Positions 1 through 12,743 of a stretch of DNA of 64,000 nucleotides are shown here, piece by piece (the first letter of the stretch is position 1; each line of letters begins with the position of its first letter). The stretch lies in NCBI GenBank assembly GCA_019426215.1, contig CM033394.1:35834423-35898422 (forward strand), read 5' to 3'. The position numbers were made by a program, and so were the translations under genes. The notes beneath the pieces are model-generated. The model had not been told where the DNA came from, did not search any database, and was given only the letters and a program-made list of their open reading frames with translations. The stretch is from Buddleja alternifolia. Its lineage: Eukaryota > Streptophyta > Magnoliopsida > Lamiales > Scrophulariaceae.

Positions 1-1344
1 GATGTGAAGACGGCTTTTCTGAATGGATACCTTGAAGAGGATATCTATATGGATCAGCCTAAAGGCTTTGCATCTGGGTCTGATATTCATAAGGTGTGCA
101 AACTTAAGAGATCTATTTATGGACTTAAGCAAGCCTCTAGGAGTTGGAATCTACGTTTTGACGTAGTTTTCAAAGGATTTGACTTTGTCAAAAACGAAGA
201 TGAACCATGTGTTTACAAGAAGGTTAGTGGGAGTAAAATCACTTTCCTTTTCTTATATGTGGATGACATTCTACTCATCGAAAATGATGTAGGAATGCTC
301 ACATCAGTCAAAAGATGGCTTTCAAATACATTCTCCATGAAAGACTTGAGAGAAGCGACCTATATTCTAAGAATTCATATCTACAGAGATAGAACAAATA
401 GAATGATAGGACTTTCCCAAGCCTTTTACTTAGAGAAAGTCTTAAAAAGATTTAGGATGGAAGACTCTAAGAAAGGTTTCTTGCCCATGAGACATGGGGT
501 GCATCTTTCAAAGTCTATGTCTCTTCAAAGTGAGGAAGATAGGAAAGAAATGAGTATAGTGCACTATGCGTCTGCAGTGGGTAGTCTAATGTATGCCATG
601 TTATGCACACGGCCCGACATAGCTTACACAGTAAGCCGGTTGAGTCATTTTCAAGCTAACCCAGGAAGAAAACACTGGACCACTGTTAAAAATATCCTCA
701 AGTATCTGAAGAGAACTAACGATATGGTCCTAACATATGGACATGGATATTTGAAGGTGGATGGATATACTGACTCAGATTTCCAATCTGATGTAGATGA
801 TCGAAAATCCACTTCAGGGTTTATATTCACGCTCAATGGTGGAGCGGTAACTTAGAAAAGTTCCAAGCAAAGCACAACCACTAATTCCACCACCGAGGCA
901 GAATATATAGCAACGTCAGAGGCTGCTAAAGAGGGTGTTTGGATTAGGAAGTTTTTTAGAGAACTTCAAGTGGTCCCAAGTGTAGAGCTACCATTGCCAC
1001 TTTATTGTGACAATAATGGGGCTATTGCACAAGCAAAGGAACCAAGGTCTCACAACAAATCCAAGCACATAGGGAGGAGATATCACATAATAAAAGAAAT
1101 CTTTGGAAGAGGCAAGATAGTTGTTCAGAGAGTAAATTCAGCTGACAACGTCGCTGGCCCATTGACCAAGCCTTTGACACAGGTAGTGCTGGATCAAATG
1201 TCGAAAAGATGGGTATTAGATACCATAGTGATTGGCATTGAGTACAAGTGGGAGATTGTTAGGTTAATGTCCTCAAATGCCACTAGAGGATTAGAGAATG
1301 TTAGGACATTATTAATTTGTAATTGTTTCATATTCTATCAATAA
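1..1344 (+). pseudogene. Ty1/copia polyprotein, 3' part (RT - RNase H), Copia A
   Basis: The frame opens inside the reverse transcriptase palm (TAFLNG, YGLKQA), reaches the catalytic YVDD box near residue 86, and continues into RNase H (DGYTDSDF, STSGF, TEAEY, KHIGRRYH). The 5' half (gag, protease, integrase) lies left of the window. One in-frame TAG at 853-855 replaces the Trp usually found in the family's 'SWKSSKQ' segment. The frame is open again after it to 1344 and shows no other break, so a single nonsense change disables it. The C-terminal codons after about 1257 run into the LTR. The family assignment is secure. It is a mobile-element gene, not a host gene. Confidence 0.93.
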
Positions 1345-2900
1345 AAGGCAATTAGTTGTTTACTATTATATTGACATTTATATATTGTAATCATTTATAA
1401 GTCCATGAACACAAGAGTTAACTCTTTAAAACACTAGAGGAGTTTGGTACTTGTGTACTAAAATAGTCTGCAAGTCAATGATTTTCAATTGGGGATTGGA
1501 AATCATGAAAACTTGTATGATATCAGTTTTGACGAGAAAGGTGCCCGTTAATCACTAGGAAGTAGTGAAGAACTCACATCATAGGTGCACTGATGGAGAT
1601 AGTGGCACTCAAACATGACTCGCATCAATTCTATCACATGGGTTTTCATTCTTTGACAGTCAATGACAGAATTGATTAAGTTGTAATAGGTGTGTCTAAA
1701 CTTTAGACTTGAGGAATCGAGTTGAAGATATACTTGTGACATTCAGTTTGTCATTAGAGTAGATAGACCCAATTCACCCTTTGGTGGGGTCAACCTCGAA
1801 CTGCAACCTAATAAGCACGTAGTAGGCTTAACTAATATCCAAGATGGGATTCGTTACCTCGAAGGTGAACGAGAAATTATCCTATGCATTTATAAGTAGG
1901 TTAGATCTTAAAATCTTTGGCCAAAGCATTAACTGAACTAGACTTATTATAAACATAGCATAGTATCAAGTTAGTGAGTTTGACCAAAAACCATGACTCT
2001 CGCTTGACCGGGATAAGGAAATGAAGAGTTTATATTCACACTGTATTTAATAGGAAAGGTAAAAATGATCCAATAATTTCATCTTATTTGAGTTACCATA
2101 TGGACCACTTGACTGGCTAGGTAGGACCCATATTCAATGGAACCCTCTCATTGCCAAATATAGACGAACCTAAAAAGTCACGCTTAAAAAGGAAAAATCG
2201 ATAGAAAATATAAAATTTCTTATGGTAATATTTTAAGTATTGGATACTTAAAATTAATTAAATGGAATTAATTAGTTAAAAAAATAAGTTAGTTCATTTA
2301 TACTTTAATTAATATGTTATTTCTTGAAGAAATAAAATTAATTATATATCCTATCTATTGTTTAATTAGATTAATTAATTGGATTTAATTAATTAATTAA
2401 TTAATGGATTGGACTGAGCTCAAATTGGTGCACCAAGTGGCACACCAAGACCTATATGGGGAGGGGGGCACTAGATGTCCATAATGGGCTAAATTAAGCC
2501 CAAGGTATTAACTTAAGTGATATAAATATATCACATTAGTTAATACCTAGGTCATAAGTAACAATTAACACTTGAACCGCAAGACAAAAATTCCTCTCCC
2601 TCCCTAGCCCTAGCTCTTGGTCATCAAGCCAAGCAAGGAGGAGATTTTTTCTTATCAAGTTTTTTCCGATGAGACAATTTAGAGGCAAAAATTTTGGACT
2701 GCTCAGATTATCAAGATTTCAGTTGGAGTTATTCGCGAAGAAACTGAAGGATTCGAATTTGTGAGATTCTCCATCCACTTTGCTACAAAGGGTAAAGTAT
2801 TGTTTACTCTATCATACATACGTCTGATAAAACCCGGGATTGATCCTGTAATGGGAAAATCCAAATAAATTTTTAAAATTTCGTTTCCGATGCGTTTGGT
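1257..2900 (+). repeat. 3' LTR of Copia A
   Basis: The LTR starts TGTTAGG directly after a purine-rich tract (AAGTGGGAGAT, about 1246-1256) that serves as the plus-strand primer site. It carries an AT-rich stretch with tandem TTAATTAA (about 2370-2405). It ends near 2900, where the sequence switches to minus-strand Copia B. The end is set by loss of similarity to the Copia B repeat copy and is good to about 10 bases. The other LTR is outside the window, so neither target duplication nor age can be read. Confidence 0.75.
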
Positions 2901-2904
2901 CAAT

Positions 2905-5900
2905 GCCATCTAATGTTCATGACCTGGATTATTCTTATACCAAAGATACTTAAGAACTCTAGTCAATACCATGTAATGTCCATGACCTGGATTATTCTTA
3001 TACGTACTTAGTTTGTCAACTAAGTAGGCTATGTCCACAAGAGTACATTTCATGATGCCCATCAAACTGCCTATTATTCGTGCATATTTTATTTGCGATA
3101 TGGGATCGCTACGGTTATTAACCAAAGTAGTGGCAAGATCCACTAACATTTTTACCGGAGCATTGTCATACGCAATGAACTTCCTAAGAATAATCTCAAT
3201 ATATTGAGATTGCGATAAGACAAGTCCTTCAGATGTTTGAGAAATCTTAATGCCTAATATGACATTTGCTATCCCCATATCCTTCATGTCAAACTGTTTT
3301 TCAACATTCCTTTAGTACTTATGATCACATCATGGTTACTTCCCATAAACAACATATCATCTACATATGGTCATACCATAACAAATGTGTTTAGTGTGCA
3401 TTTGATATAAACACATTTTTCACGCCCATTGATTTTGCAACTTGATAAGCTTGAGTTTTACGTGTTTTAGGGCCCGATAATTGGTTGGTTTAGAGTCGAT
3501 TATGAGTGATTTTTACCACTTGTGGCTTTGATTTGTGTGTTAAATGAGTACAGGGGTAAAATCATGCCAATCGAGCGAAAGGGGTGGAAAAACATTATTT
3601 TGGGGAGAATCTGCACTCAACGTTCGAACATGGATAGCTCAATGTGCGGGCGTGGCCACGTCATCAACATACGTACGTGAGGCATCCAACGTTCGAACGT
3701 TGCCCCAATCTACTCCCAGTCAACAACTTATGCCATGTCACAACGTTCGAATGTCGAGGGGGTAACGTACGTACATTGGAGTCGGCTGGACGAATTTTGG
3801 CAAGTTTTGATTCCTAATTCAACTAGGAGACTTGCGGGATCCTCTTCTATATATACCTCTTCTTACAACATCAACAGGGTTCGAAAAATTTAGCATTGGA
3901 AGAGACTTTGGAGCAAGGAGACAAGCAAGACGAAGAGAACGACGATTCTGCATCAATTCATCAATTCGTAATAGGGAGATTTTTATTTCTAGAATATTTG
4001 TCTATGAATAATTCTATGATGTTGATTATGTTTCCAATTACAATTATGAAATAAATTCCGTTAACTAGGGCCATGTGGATGCCAAACTTATTAGTTTACT
4101 ATATATGATGTGATTTTTCGTATTAATTCTATTGTTGCTTTGTGTATTAATTTTGTGCTTTAATTCCAATCATATGCTTGATCACCATATGCTTGCTAAT
4201 TAGCCTAGTTTATTCATTCGGGAGAATATAGATTAGGGTTCAAAGGAATTAACACATCATCCGAAAAACATGAGGAATTGCTCCTAGGAATAGGTATAGA
4301 TTCCCGGGTGCTGTTAGCCGGATTCATCCGGGGAAATTCTAAAACCTGAATGCATGGCTAATGATTTGATTCTCAGATAGACATATTTAGAGAATCGTCA
4401 CGTAGTCATAGGATTATTACAGCCGAGACATCGGGTAGTAATTATTTAAGGTTTTTTCCACCAAAGCAATAGTAGTCAAATAATACGAAGAATTACTTAT
4501 ATATATTAACGAGTAAGACGATTGAAGCATGTGCCTTAGTTATTTTCTATCATAAGAATCTCAATATAATTGTCAAGTCTTGTTTCCAAATTTTCTCTCA
4601 TTTTTAATACAATCGTAGTAAATTAATTTAATTTCAATTGCTTTAAATTATGTCAATCTAAAATATGAGTCTCTGTGGGTTCGACATCCCGGACTTAAAA
4701 TCCATTTTATTACTGCACACGACCAGTCCACTTTTTATGTCACTACACACAACTATTTGATAACATAGTGTTGTCAAAATTTTTATGTCACTGCTTTGGC
4801 ACTTATTTGAGTCCGTACAATGACTTAACAAGTTTGGACTCTTTTTTTTCTTGTTCGGGAACAACATATCCCTCAGGTTATTCCATGTAAATTTCTGCAT
4901 CTAACTCTCCATTGGGGAACGGAGTCTTAATATTCATTTGATGTATCTCAAAGTTATTCAACGCGTAAATAGCTATGAGTACTCTTATTGAAGTTATTCT
5001 CGTTACTGGAGAATAAGTGTTGAAGAAATTAAGGCCTTCCGTTTGTTGGTACCCTTTGGCTAACAAATGTGCCTAGTATTTATCAATAGATCCATTAAAC
5101 TTATGATCTTTTGAGAATCCACTTGCAGCCTAATAGCTTGCTTCCTTTCAAAAGATCAACCAACTCCAAATGTATGGTACTTCATAATAGACTGAATTTC
5201 ACTATTAATTGCTTCTTTCTAGAGTTGTGCGCCTGGACTAGACAATGCCTCTCTGATTGCCCTTGGCTCTTTTTCTAACATATAGGATAGAAAATCAGGA
5301 ACAAATAATTGTGGAACTTTTGTCATCTTGCTGCGTCACGGTTCTTCATCCCTATGATTTAAACAACTTGTAGACTCATAAATCATTTGAAGAGAACTTG
5401 TTTCTTTTATTTCTCTACTTAGAAAGATATCCTCGAAGAAGGCGACATTCCTCGATTTCATGATTGTGCCGTCATGAATATTAGGACTTTTGACTTGTGT
5501 AAGAGGAACTGATAGATGCTACTATTGAGAGCATATCTAATGAAAACGCTATCAATAATCTTTAGTACTATCTTCACTTGTTTGGGTTTGGGTACTTCTA
5601 CCCGACCCAAACACCTCTACACTTTAAGTATTTGTAGGAAAGTTTGCGACCTTTCCACATTTCATAAGAGGTCTTATTCTTACTTTTGTGAGCAATCTTA
5701 TTAAAAATGTAGATTGTTGAGAGGATTGTCTCCTCCTCCACTAACTCTACGGTAATCCCGAATTAATCAATAAATCATTCATCATCTTCTTGAGAGTACG
5801 ATTTTTGTGTTCAACAAAACTGTTAGACTATGGTGAATAAGGTGTCGTTGTTTGATGAATAATGCCAAACTCAATAAGGAATTTAACACAAGTTGCTCCA

Positions 5901-6813
5901 TATTCTCCATCTCTATCACTTTGGATAACATTTATCCTCTTGCCTTGTTGATTTTCAGCTTTATTTTTATAGTGTTGGAAAGCTTCCAAAGCTTCTTTGC
6001 ATCTAAGTAAATACACATAGCAATATCAAGTGCAATAGTCTATGAATATAATAAAATACTTTTTTCCACCTCTAATTTTCACAAACTTCAAGTCACCGAT
6101 CTCACCGTTAATAAGTTCAAGATGTGCGGTATTCCTTTCTATAGAAAAAAATGGCGATTTGATTAGTTTTGCTTCAACACAAATCTCGCATTTGTGTTGA
6201 CCATCCACTTTAAATTTCATTAATAAACTCAAGTTAATTAGTCTTCGAATAGTATTAACATTAGCATGTCATAATCTAACATGCTACAATACATAATACT
6301 TAAGCAGATAAACAGAACACTGGATTTTATTAGCAATTTCAAAGTCATGGATTACACTTAATAAATTCATTTTGAAAAGGTCATACTCAATGTAACCTTT
6401 TCTCACACAATGCCCACGTTTAGTGAGCAAAAAATCTATTAGCTATAAACTCTAGCTTAAAGCCACTTTTAACTAGAGCAGCTCCAGACACCAAATCCTT
6501 GCGAATCTCAGACACATGCAGTAAATCAATCAGTGTCATCTCCATCCCCTGATGTCATCTTTAGTTCCACCTTTCCAAGACCAACCACAGGTGATGTGGC
6601 AGGATTTCTCATATATAGATTTCGTCCAATAATCTAAGCGTATGATGAGAATGCTCCTTTGTTAAATCAGATGTGATGGGTAGCACCCTTATCAATAAAC
6701 CACTCTTTAGGAATGTCCATCTAATTGGATTCAAACAGGACATCAGTGAGGTCGAGGTCAGACAAGTCAATTGGAATTCGGTTATCTTGAATCTCATCCT
6801 CAACCATGTGCAC
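2905..6813 (-). pseudogene. Copia B polyprotein remnants: protease, integrase, RT (interrupted)
   Basis: Read on the minus strand, the pieces follow copia order from right to left. They are a protease with a WFID-G-ATHH core (about 6710), the GAG-pre-integrase zinc region (HKCEICVEAK, about 6190), the integrase core (QSDRDGEY, about 5930; HQTTTPYSP, about 5840), the RT start (YSPVTRITSIR, about 4990), and the RT end with YVDDMLFMGSN (about 3370) and GSLMG. There are stops in every segment. The RT is cut by a solo LTR (3443-4790). The left end is broken by Copia A, next to a 77-bp duplication (about 2905-3005) inside the RT end. The protease and upstream gag are separated by the gypsy element at 6814. 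Confidence 0.9.
3443..4790 (+). repeat. Solo LTR, Ty3/gypsy type, inside Copia B RT
   Basis: The element starts TGATAAGC and ends TTTTATGTCA. It shares layout with the long LTRs at 6814 and 12744: 'TTTTAG' near the start, a 'GGCCATGTGGATG' block, 'GAGGAATTGC', 'AGATTCCCGG', 'CATGTGCCTTAG' and a 'TTCGACATCCCGGACTT' block near the end. It is therefore a diverged relative with no internal domain. It splits the Copia B RT between YGLK-VPKQ and the KINGREKCVYIK region. About 15 residues of RT are missing, and the 5-bp flanks (CAACT and CTGCT) do not match, so one border has been eroded. Direction is inferred from the similarity. Confidence 0.8.
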
Positions 6814-8661
6814 TGATAGGGTGTGAATTTACATGTTTTAGAGCCTCATATTTATTGGATTTATATTGGTTTATGCATGATTTATACCACATTTCCGTTT
6901 AATTTGTGTGCTTATCGAGTAAAGGTGGAAAATCACTACAATAGAGGAATAACTCACGCAAATACAGACTTTATGCATATTTCGAGTTTGAATTTGAGGA
7001 TGTATCCTTCAACAAAGTTGTTTATCTATGTGTTAGCTTCACTTGGCAACTTGAATTATCCAAATCGGAGGTTTGTGGAGAGAGTTATGAAGGAAATACA
7101 ATTGTTCCGCCGAACAGAGAAGTACATGTGCCAGGATACGCCCCAGCGCCCTCCTAGTCATGCCTAGGCGTGGATAGTCCAAATGTTACTCCTTTTCAGC
7201 CTAAATTCCAGCATTATATGATGGGTAAGAATCACTTTTGGCCATAATTCAGCACATGTGTTGAGGGGTTGTCATAAGTGTGTTTCTTGGTAGATTTACT
7301 TTATGGGCGCCAAATTAGAAACAACCTCCATGTTGAAACGTAATTTAGGTATACTTAGCGACCGAATTGGACAAAATGTCCTTCTGGAAAGTTTTAGATC
7401 TATGTTTTATCTGCACATGGGGACTTGAATCATCCAATTTGGAGTTCTTTGGAGAATGTTATGAGGAAAATACTAAGACTGCGCTGGAAAGCAAGAAAAT
7501 GGCAACATGCATGTGTTTTGTTGAAGTTTTCACATGGTTATGCTTGGTGGAATTCTTAAGGGCCGAAAGTTCAGCATTTTTTAGCTGGTTGGAATCTTAA
7601 AAGCCAAACTTTAAGCATCACCTTAGGTGGAATTCTCATTGGGGAACTTTAATGGGAATTCTTAATGCATACTTTAGTGGAATTTTGGCTATAAAAGGAG
7701 GGGGAACCCATACTCTTCATAATTCACTATCAATTTCAAATTCTTGGAGAAGAGGGGGAGGAAGTGACCGATCCATAGAGAAGAAAAGAGGGGAGAGAGA
7801 AGGATTCTTGATTCATCATCATCATTGGAGAAGGAAGATTCAATTGAAGTTTCATCATTATTCACTTTTGAGGGAGTTTTTATAGCTTTTCATTTCAATT
7901 ATGTCTATGAACATGTGTATTAATTCATTTATGTTTTTCATATTATCCATTATGAACTAAATTCATAAGACTAGGGCCATGTAAGGCCAAATTGTGATAT
8001 ATGCTTATAATAGATGATTGTTGAGGTTGTTCTTATATTGTTATGTGATGTGAATTTGTGTTTTTGCCTATCTTGCATATACTTGATCACTATATGTTAG
8101 AATCTTATGCTTAGGTTAATATTTCGGGAGAAAATTGACTTAGGGTGCAAGAAATTCACATCATGACCCGTAACTAATGAGGAATTGCCCTAGACATAGG
8201 TAAAGATTCCCGGATGAAGTTGTTCGATTCAAATCGAGTGAACTCTAGTACGTTAATGCATGTTTAGTGGTTAGATTTCTGGATAGGAATATTTGGGAAA
8301 TTACGATCTAACAATAGGAGTTTATACGCGAGACATCGGTTATTCTCTACCCTCGGAGTTCTCACCATAACAATATAAGCGTAATCCTTCAACTAGAATC
8401 TTTATAAGTATAATTCATCAATTTGAACCTAGCATGTGCCTTAGTCTCCCTTTATACTTTGTGTAAAATCAATTGTGTAATCTTGTTCTTATTGTATGCA
8501 TTTTACCTATAATTTACTTTAATTATATTTGTTCTTTTTTCGTTAAAATCATAAACTAAAATTCAAGTCTCCGTGGTTCGACAACCCGGACTTTTAGTCC
8601 ACTTATTACTACACATGACTAGTGCACTTGCTACAATAGCACGTTAGCTTTTAGCGTGTCA
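6814..8661 (+). repeat. 5' LTR of the gypsy element
   Basis: It runs from TGATAGGGTG to TAGCGTGTCA (1,848 bp) and contains a TATAAAAG box at about 7690, a plausible promoter with the transcript start just after it. By eye it differs from the 3' LTR at about two dozen positions (roughly 1.3%), besides one 63-bp duplication present only in the 3' copy. That points to a recent insertion. Confidence 0.95.
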
Positions 8662-8686
8662 AGTTTTTGGTGCCGTTGCCGGGGAC
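8662..8686 (+). other. Primer-binding site (tRNA-Asp type)
   Basis: Directly after the 5' LTR the sequence reads TTTTTGGTGCCGTTGCCGGG. This is one base off the TGGCGCCGTTGCCGGGGA site known from Athila/Tat-type plant gypsy elements and complementary to the 3' end of tRNA-Asp. The tRNA assignment is from memory of that family. Confidence 0.8.
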
Positions 8687-8820
8687 TTGTTCATTTTAGT
8701 TTTTAATTTTTCATTTAAATTTTCATAATTCTTAGTTTTTCGTTTATTTGTAACCTTTCTTTTATTTTATTATTCTAATTTTTTTTCTTGTGTTTATTTG
8801 TTAGGTGTAATTTGTGGTGC

Positions 8821-11103
8821 ATGACCCGCTCTTCTAACGAGCCCCTATACAATTTTGAGCCGGAGATAGAGCGTGTTCTTCGATCTAGTAGACAAGCTCG
8901 AGAAATGGCCGACAATCTAAATCCAAATGGAAATTTTCCCGACATAAATCTTCTGGAAAACAGGGAATGACTGCAAAATCTTTTCCAAGCTATGCAACCT
9001 GCACCTCCTCAAAGACTTCCATCGGTCCGGGAAAGTCTACCTCCAAGGGTCCACACCATACCGGGGCCCGTAGTCTTTCCAAATTTCTTTGCACCAAATT
9101 ATCACATTCCGTCACACATCTTTAGCATGGTGCAAAGCGAACCCTTCTATGGAGAGCCCCATGAATCACCTCATGAGCATTTGGAGACTTTAGACGATAC
9201 TCTCATGACTACCCAATTTCATCCACGGGATCTCGATGCAATTCGTCTAAGAGTCTTCCACTTCTCATTAAAGGAAAGGGCGACCATGTGGTACAAATCT
9301 CTACCACCCCAATCCATCACAACATGGGGACAATTGGTCGATGCCTTTTTGAGCAAATTCTTTCCACCCTCCAAAATCAATGAGCTAAGGAGCAACATTA
9401 AGGAGTTTAAGCAGGGGAATCATGAGTCCTTAGCCGAGGCATGGGCTAGATATAAAAACATGCTCCGAAAATGTCCGGATCACAACCTAAGATTGAGCGA
9501 GCAAGTATTACGATTCCATGATGGAGTCCGTTCGCGCATCCGAAATAGGCTCAATGCCGGCACCGGTGGTGATCTCCTTGGGCTCGATTGCCAAAGTGTG
9601 TGGGACAAGATTGAGCAATTAGCCCGGGAAGATGAGCTCTATCCCGATGATGAAGAGATCACACCCACTAAAAAAATTGCTCGTGTTCAAGAGTTGGAAA
9701 AAGAAGTCGTTTTGGAAACAATGGTTGGCAATGTAAACTATGTTGGAAATGCCAATCGACCTCAATTGAATTTTTATGTGCCCGAAAATTTTCCAAGGAG
9801 GCCCAATCCGGCACAAAACGCCCATATCAATATCTATCAAGCACCAAGGCCTCCATTCATCAACAGTCAAGCTCAAAGGCAAGGTAATCCTCATGTACAA
9901 AGGCAAGTTAGGCCTCCTACAACCGATGAACGTCTTGATGAGGAAATAAAGAAATTAGATTCAGCAATCAACGAACTCTGTACTATGATGAAGGATTTAA
10001 TGATGGATATGAAGGATTTGAAGACACAAATGGGTCAAATGGAAAAGACAATCAGCGAGAGAGCCCCGGGAACTTTACCAAGTGACACGGAAAAGAACCC
10101 GAAAGAGCAATGCTATGCAATTACCTTGAGAAGTGGCGAACAGGTAAAAGGTGATAATGTTCGCACTGATGCGCCCGAGCGCCCATCCATCCATGCCCAG
10201 GCGCCCTTGTCGCTGCACCAAGGCGCCGATTGTCACGCCCAAGCGCAGCATTCTGTATCCTCCACAGCTGGCCCTTCAACTCCAACGCATCATCCCATCG
10301 AGGTTCGTCTTCCATTTCCGAATGCACAAAAAACGAAAAAGAAGGATATGGATCCGATTTTCTGTAGGATTGTGGCGACTCTTTGTGAGGACCCGGGGAG
10401 GCTCACCATTCCGTGCACCATTGGCCCTCTTACTTTTGAAAAGGTTATTTGCGATACGGGAGCAAGTATCAATCTCCTCCCGTATTCTCTCTTCAAGAAG
10501 TTGGGCCTTGGAAATCCTAAACCGACATCAATGAGCCTCCAACTCGCCGATGGATCAATTAAGAGACCAAAGGGGATAATAGAAAATGTTATTGTACAAG
10601 TTGACAAATTCTTTTTCCGGGTTGACTTTGTGGTCCTTGATATGGAGGAAGATGTTGAGATGTCCTTGATTCTAGGAAGACCTTTCCTAGTCACTAGCAA
10701 TGCCAAGATCGACATGGGAAAAGGTAAGTTATCATTGAGGGTAGGAGATGTAAAAGTGATATTTGATGCTTCAAATAACAGGAAACCATCTATGGATGAT
10801 CTTACTTGTTCCAATATCGATGTTATTAACCCTTCTCTTGATGAGAAATGTGCAAGTGGCAAGGCTAAGGGCACACTCGAGTTGGAGGATGAGATTCCCT
10901 ATGATAAACACAACAAAGAGGGAAAAGAAGATTTATGCATGAAATACATTCCACCCCATCGCCGTGCTCGTAAGATTGAAAAGACTCATCCAATACAAAA
11001 GGCTTATTGCAAAATCTCGCAATATGAGTGGAAGCAAGTAGACCATGGAGCTAAAAGGAGGCATGACAATGATTTGGTCGTGTTAAATGGACCACCTATT
11101 TGA
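8821..11103 (+). CDS. gag-protease polyprotein of the gypsy element
   Basis: I start it at the ATG at 8821 (MTRSSNEPLYNFEPEIERVL). This frame is interrupted once by TGA at 8968-8970 and then stays open for 703 codons from 8992 to 11103. A retrotransposon gag domain lies around residues 45-180 of the 703-aa part (FSLKERATMWYKSL, TTWGQLVDAFLSKFFP, ESLAEAWARYKNMLRKCP). A Met/Lys-rich coiled segment lies near 320-350, and a retropepsin with the active-site triad in VICDTGASINLLP and the LILGRPFL flap-side strand lies near 475-570. There is no CCHC knuckle. The product would form the particle and cut itself. The frame ends about 100 residues after the protease, where an autonomous relative would go on into RT. 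It is either read through the TGA or made from the internal ATG at 8992. Confidence 0.9.
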
Positions 11104-12743
11104 ACCTCAAAGAGCACAAAGTCGAGCTACCGACTCTAAACTAGCGCTTCTTGGGAGGCAACCCAAGTTTGTAAGTTTGTTTTTCTTTTTGATTTTGTTT
11201 TTGTTTTGTTTAGTTTGTTTCTTTATGTTGTGTTCAAACATGCACTTTTGGCATGTATGTTTTCTTATGCTTGATGGTTTGAAAAGTTGAAGTGTTAGAT
11301 ATGATGCAAATTTGGACATGCTCATTTTACTCGAGAGGAGGAGAAGCTATAGGATTATGTATTGGAAGTTTAAGGATGTTTTTCAACATCCTTGGTTGTA
11401 AGTGTTCTTTTACCTTTGTGTATGCATGTTGTAACAACATTGGGGACAATGTTGGATTTAAGTTTGGGGGTAGAAGAGTATCTATTTTGAATATTGAAAA
11501 TGCAATCCTAATTTTTAACTTGAATTTGGGGAAAGTTTGTTTGATATCATGTTTATATGCTTCTTTGTTGAGAAAATCAAGCATGAAAAATTTTTAGTCC
11601 TTCCAATTGATGCATTGAAATTGATTAACTTGGAAAAATGGCATGAATTCTTGAAATAATCTGAATTTAATGGAATATATATCTTTGAAATTGCTCGTGG
11701 AGACCTTAGACTAGAATTGATTCTTTAGATGATTCACAATGCACTTAAATCGAAGGTAGAGGAGTTGAGAGGATAACCATCTTGAGACACTTAAGGAATT
11801 ATTCCCAGAAATATTAACTTAGATTTCTCATAAGATTATAAGTTGAGTAGTAATTTTATATGCTAACAATGAATTGAAAAGGTTGAATTTTGGTATGACC
11901 AAAAGTGGTCAGGCTAATACGTACCGGAGGTGAAAAGTTTCATGCCTATATACTGTACTATTATGCTAATTTGAGCTATGCTCAAGCAAAAAGAAGTGAA
12001 TTGTTTAAAAGATCTAGTTTTATTTCGTGGCCTTTAATACTCGAGTGATTAAATCCTTAGGAGTGTCTCTACACTTAATGCCCCAAAACTATCTAGTTTG
12101 GGAGTCATTGGTCTAAAATTTGTTACATGGGTGGCATAGAAAGCCTAATGGAATAAAACATTGCACATGATCTAGCCTTAATGAAGTTTAAATAGAAATT
12201 TCATATGAATTGAAAGTTGAATGTTTGAGATAATGAAATTTAAATGACTATGAGATTTTCTATAATTCTTATGCTTTGCGTTTGATCGAAAGTTGATACA
12301 TATGGGATTAATGTCCAAAATTTGGTAAGGATGCCTCTCAACTATAATACCCTAGATTTATTTTTCACTACACCCTAAGGAGTCGTTTCAAGTATTGATG
12401 TCACATGAGCAAACGTAGTTGATATGTATATATATATTTGTGAACTTTAAAAGGTTGATTTTATGCCATTCATTCTTGTTGATCATATTGAGATGTGTTG
12501 ATTTGGTTGGAATTGAAAATTTGTTAGATTTTGTCGGTATATCGTATGCAAACCCTCACGAGACTATAACTCGTCCTTTGAGGTAACTCAAGGGTTTAAA
12601 GGCTTGTTGCACCCGCTAAGTGCAATCGTTTACTCCACGAAAGTGAGTTAGTTAGTTGTTTTGTTTTCCCCCTTTGAATGATGTTGATCTTGTCTTATAG
12701 CTCTCATTGCTCGAGGACGATCAACGGGTAAGTTTGGGGGTGT
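11104..12743 (+). other. Non-coding 3' internal region of the gypsy element, with PPT
   Basis: This is 1.6 kb of AT-rich sequence without a convincing frame; short frames at 11292 and 11327 lack any family motif. It begins with a T-rich tract (about 11175-11235). Two G-rich tracts share the core AGTTTGGGGG, one at about 11461-11471 and the true polypurine tract just before the 3' LTR (about 12731-12740). The first lies 1.3 kb upstream and could be a relic or a second plus-strand primer. In Athila-type elements this zone often carries env-like or spacer sequence; nothing env-like can be seen here. Confidence 0.75.

Noticed and set aside
7652..7885. 77-codon frame duplicated at 13645-13878
   Set aside because: It is the same LTR segment in both LTRs, downstream of the TATA box; the His run is a microsatellite. 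Not a gene.
10151..10874. Long frames antisense to or out of phase with gag-protease
   Set aside because: Shadows of the gag-protease coding frame, which has clear domains.
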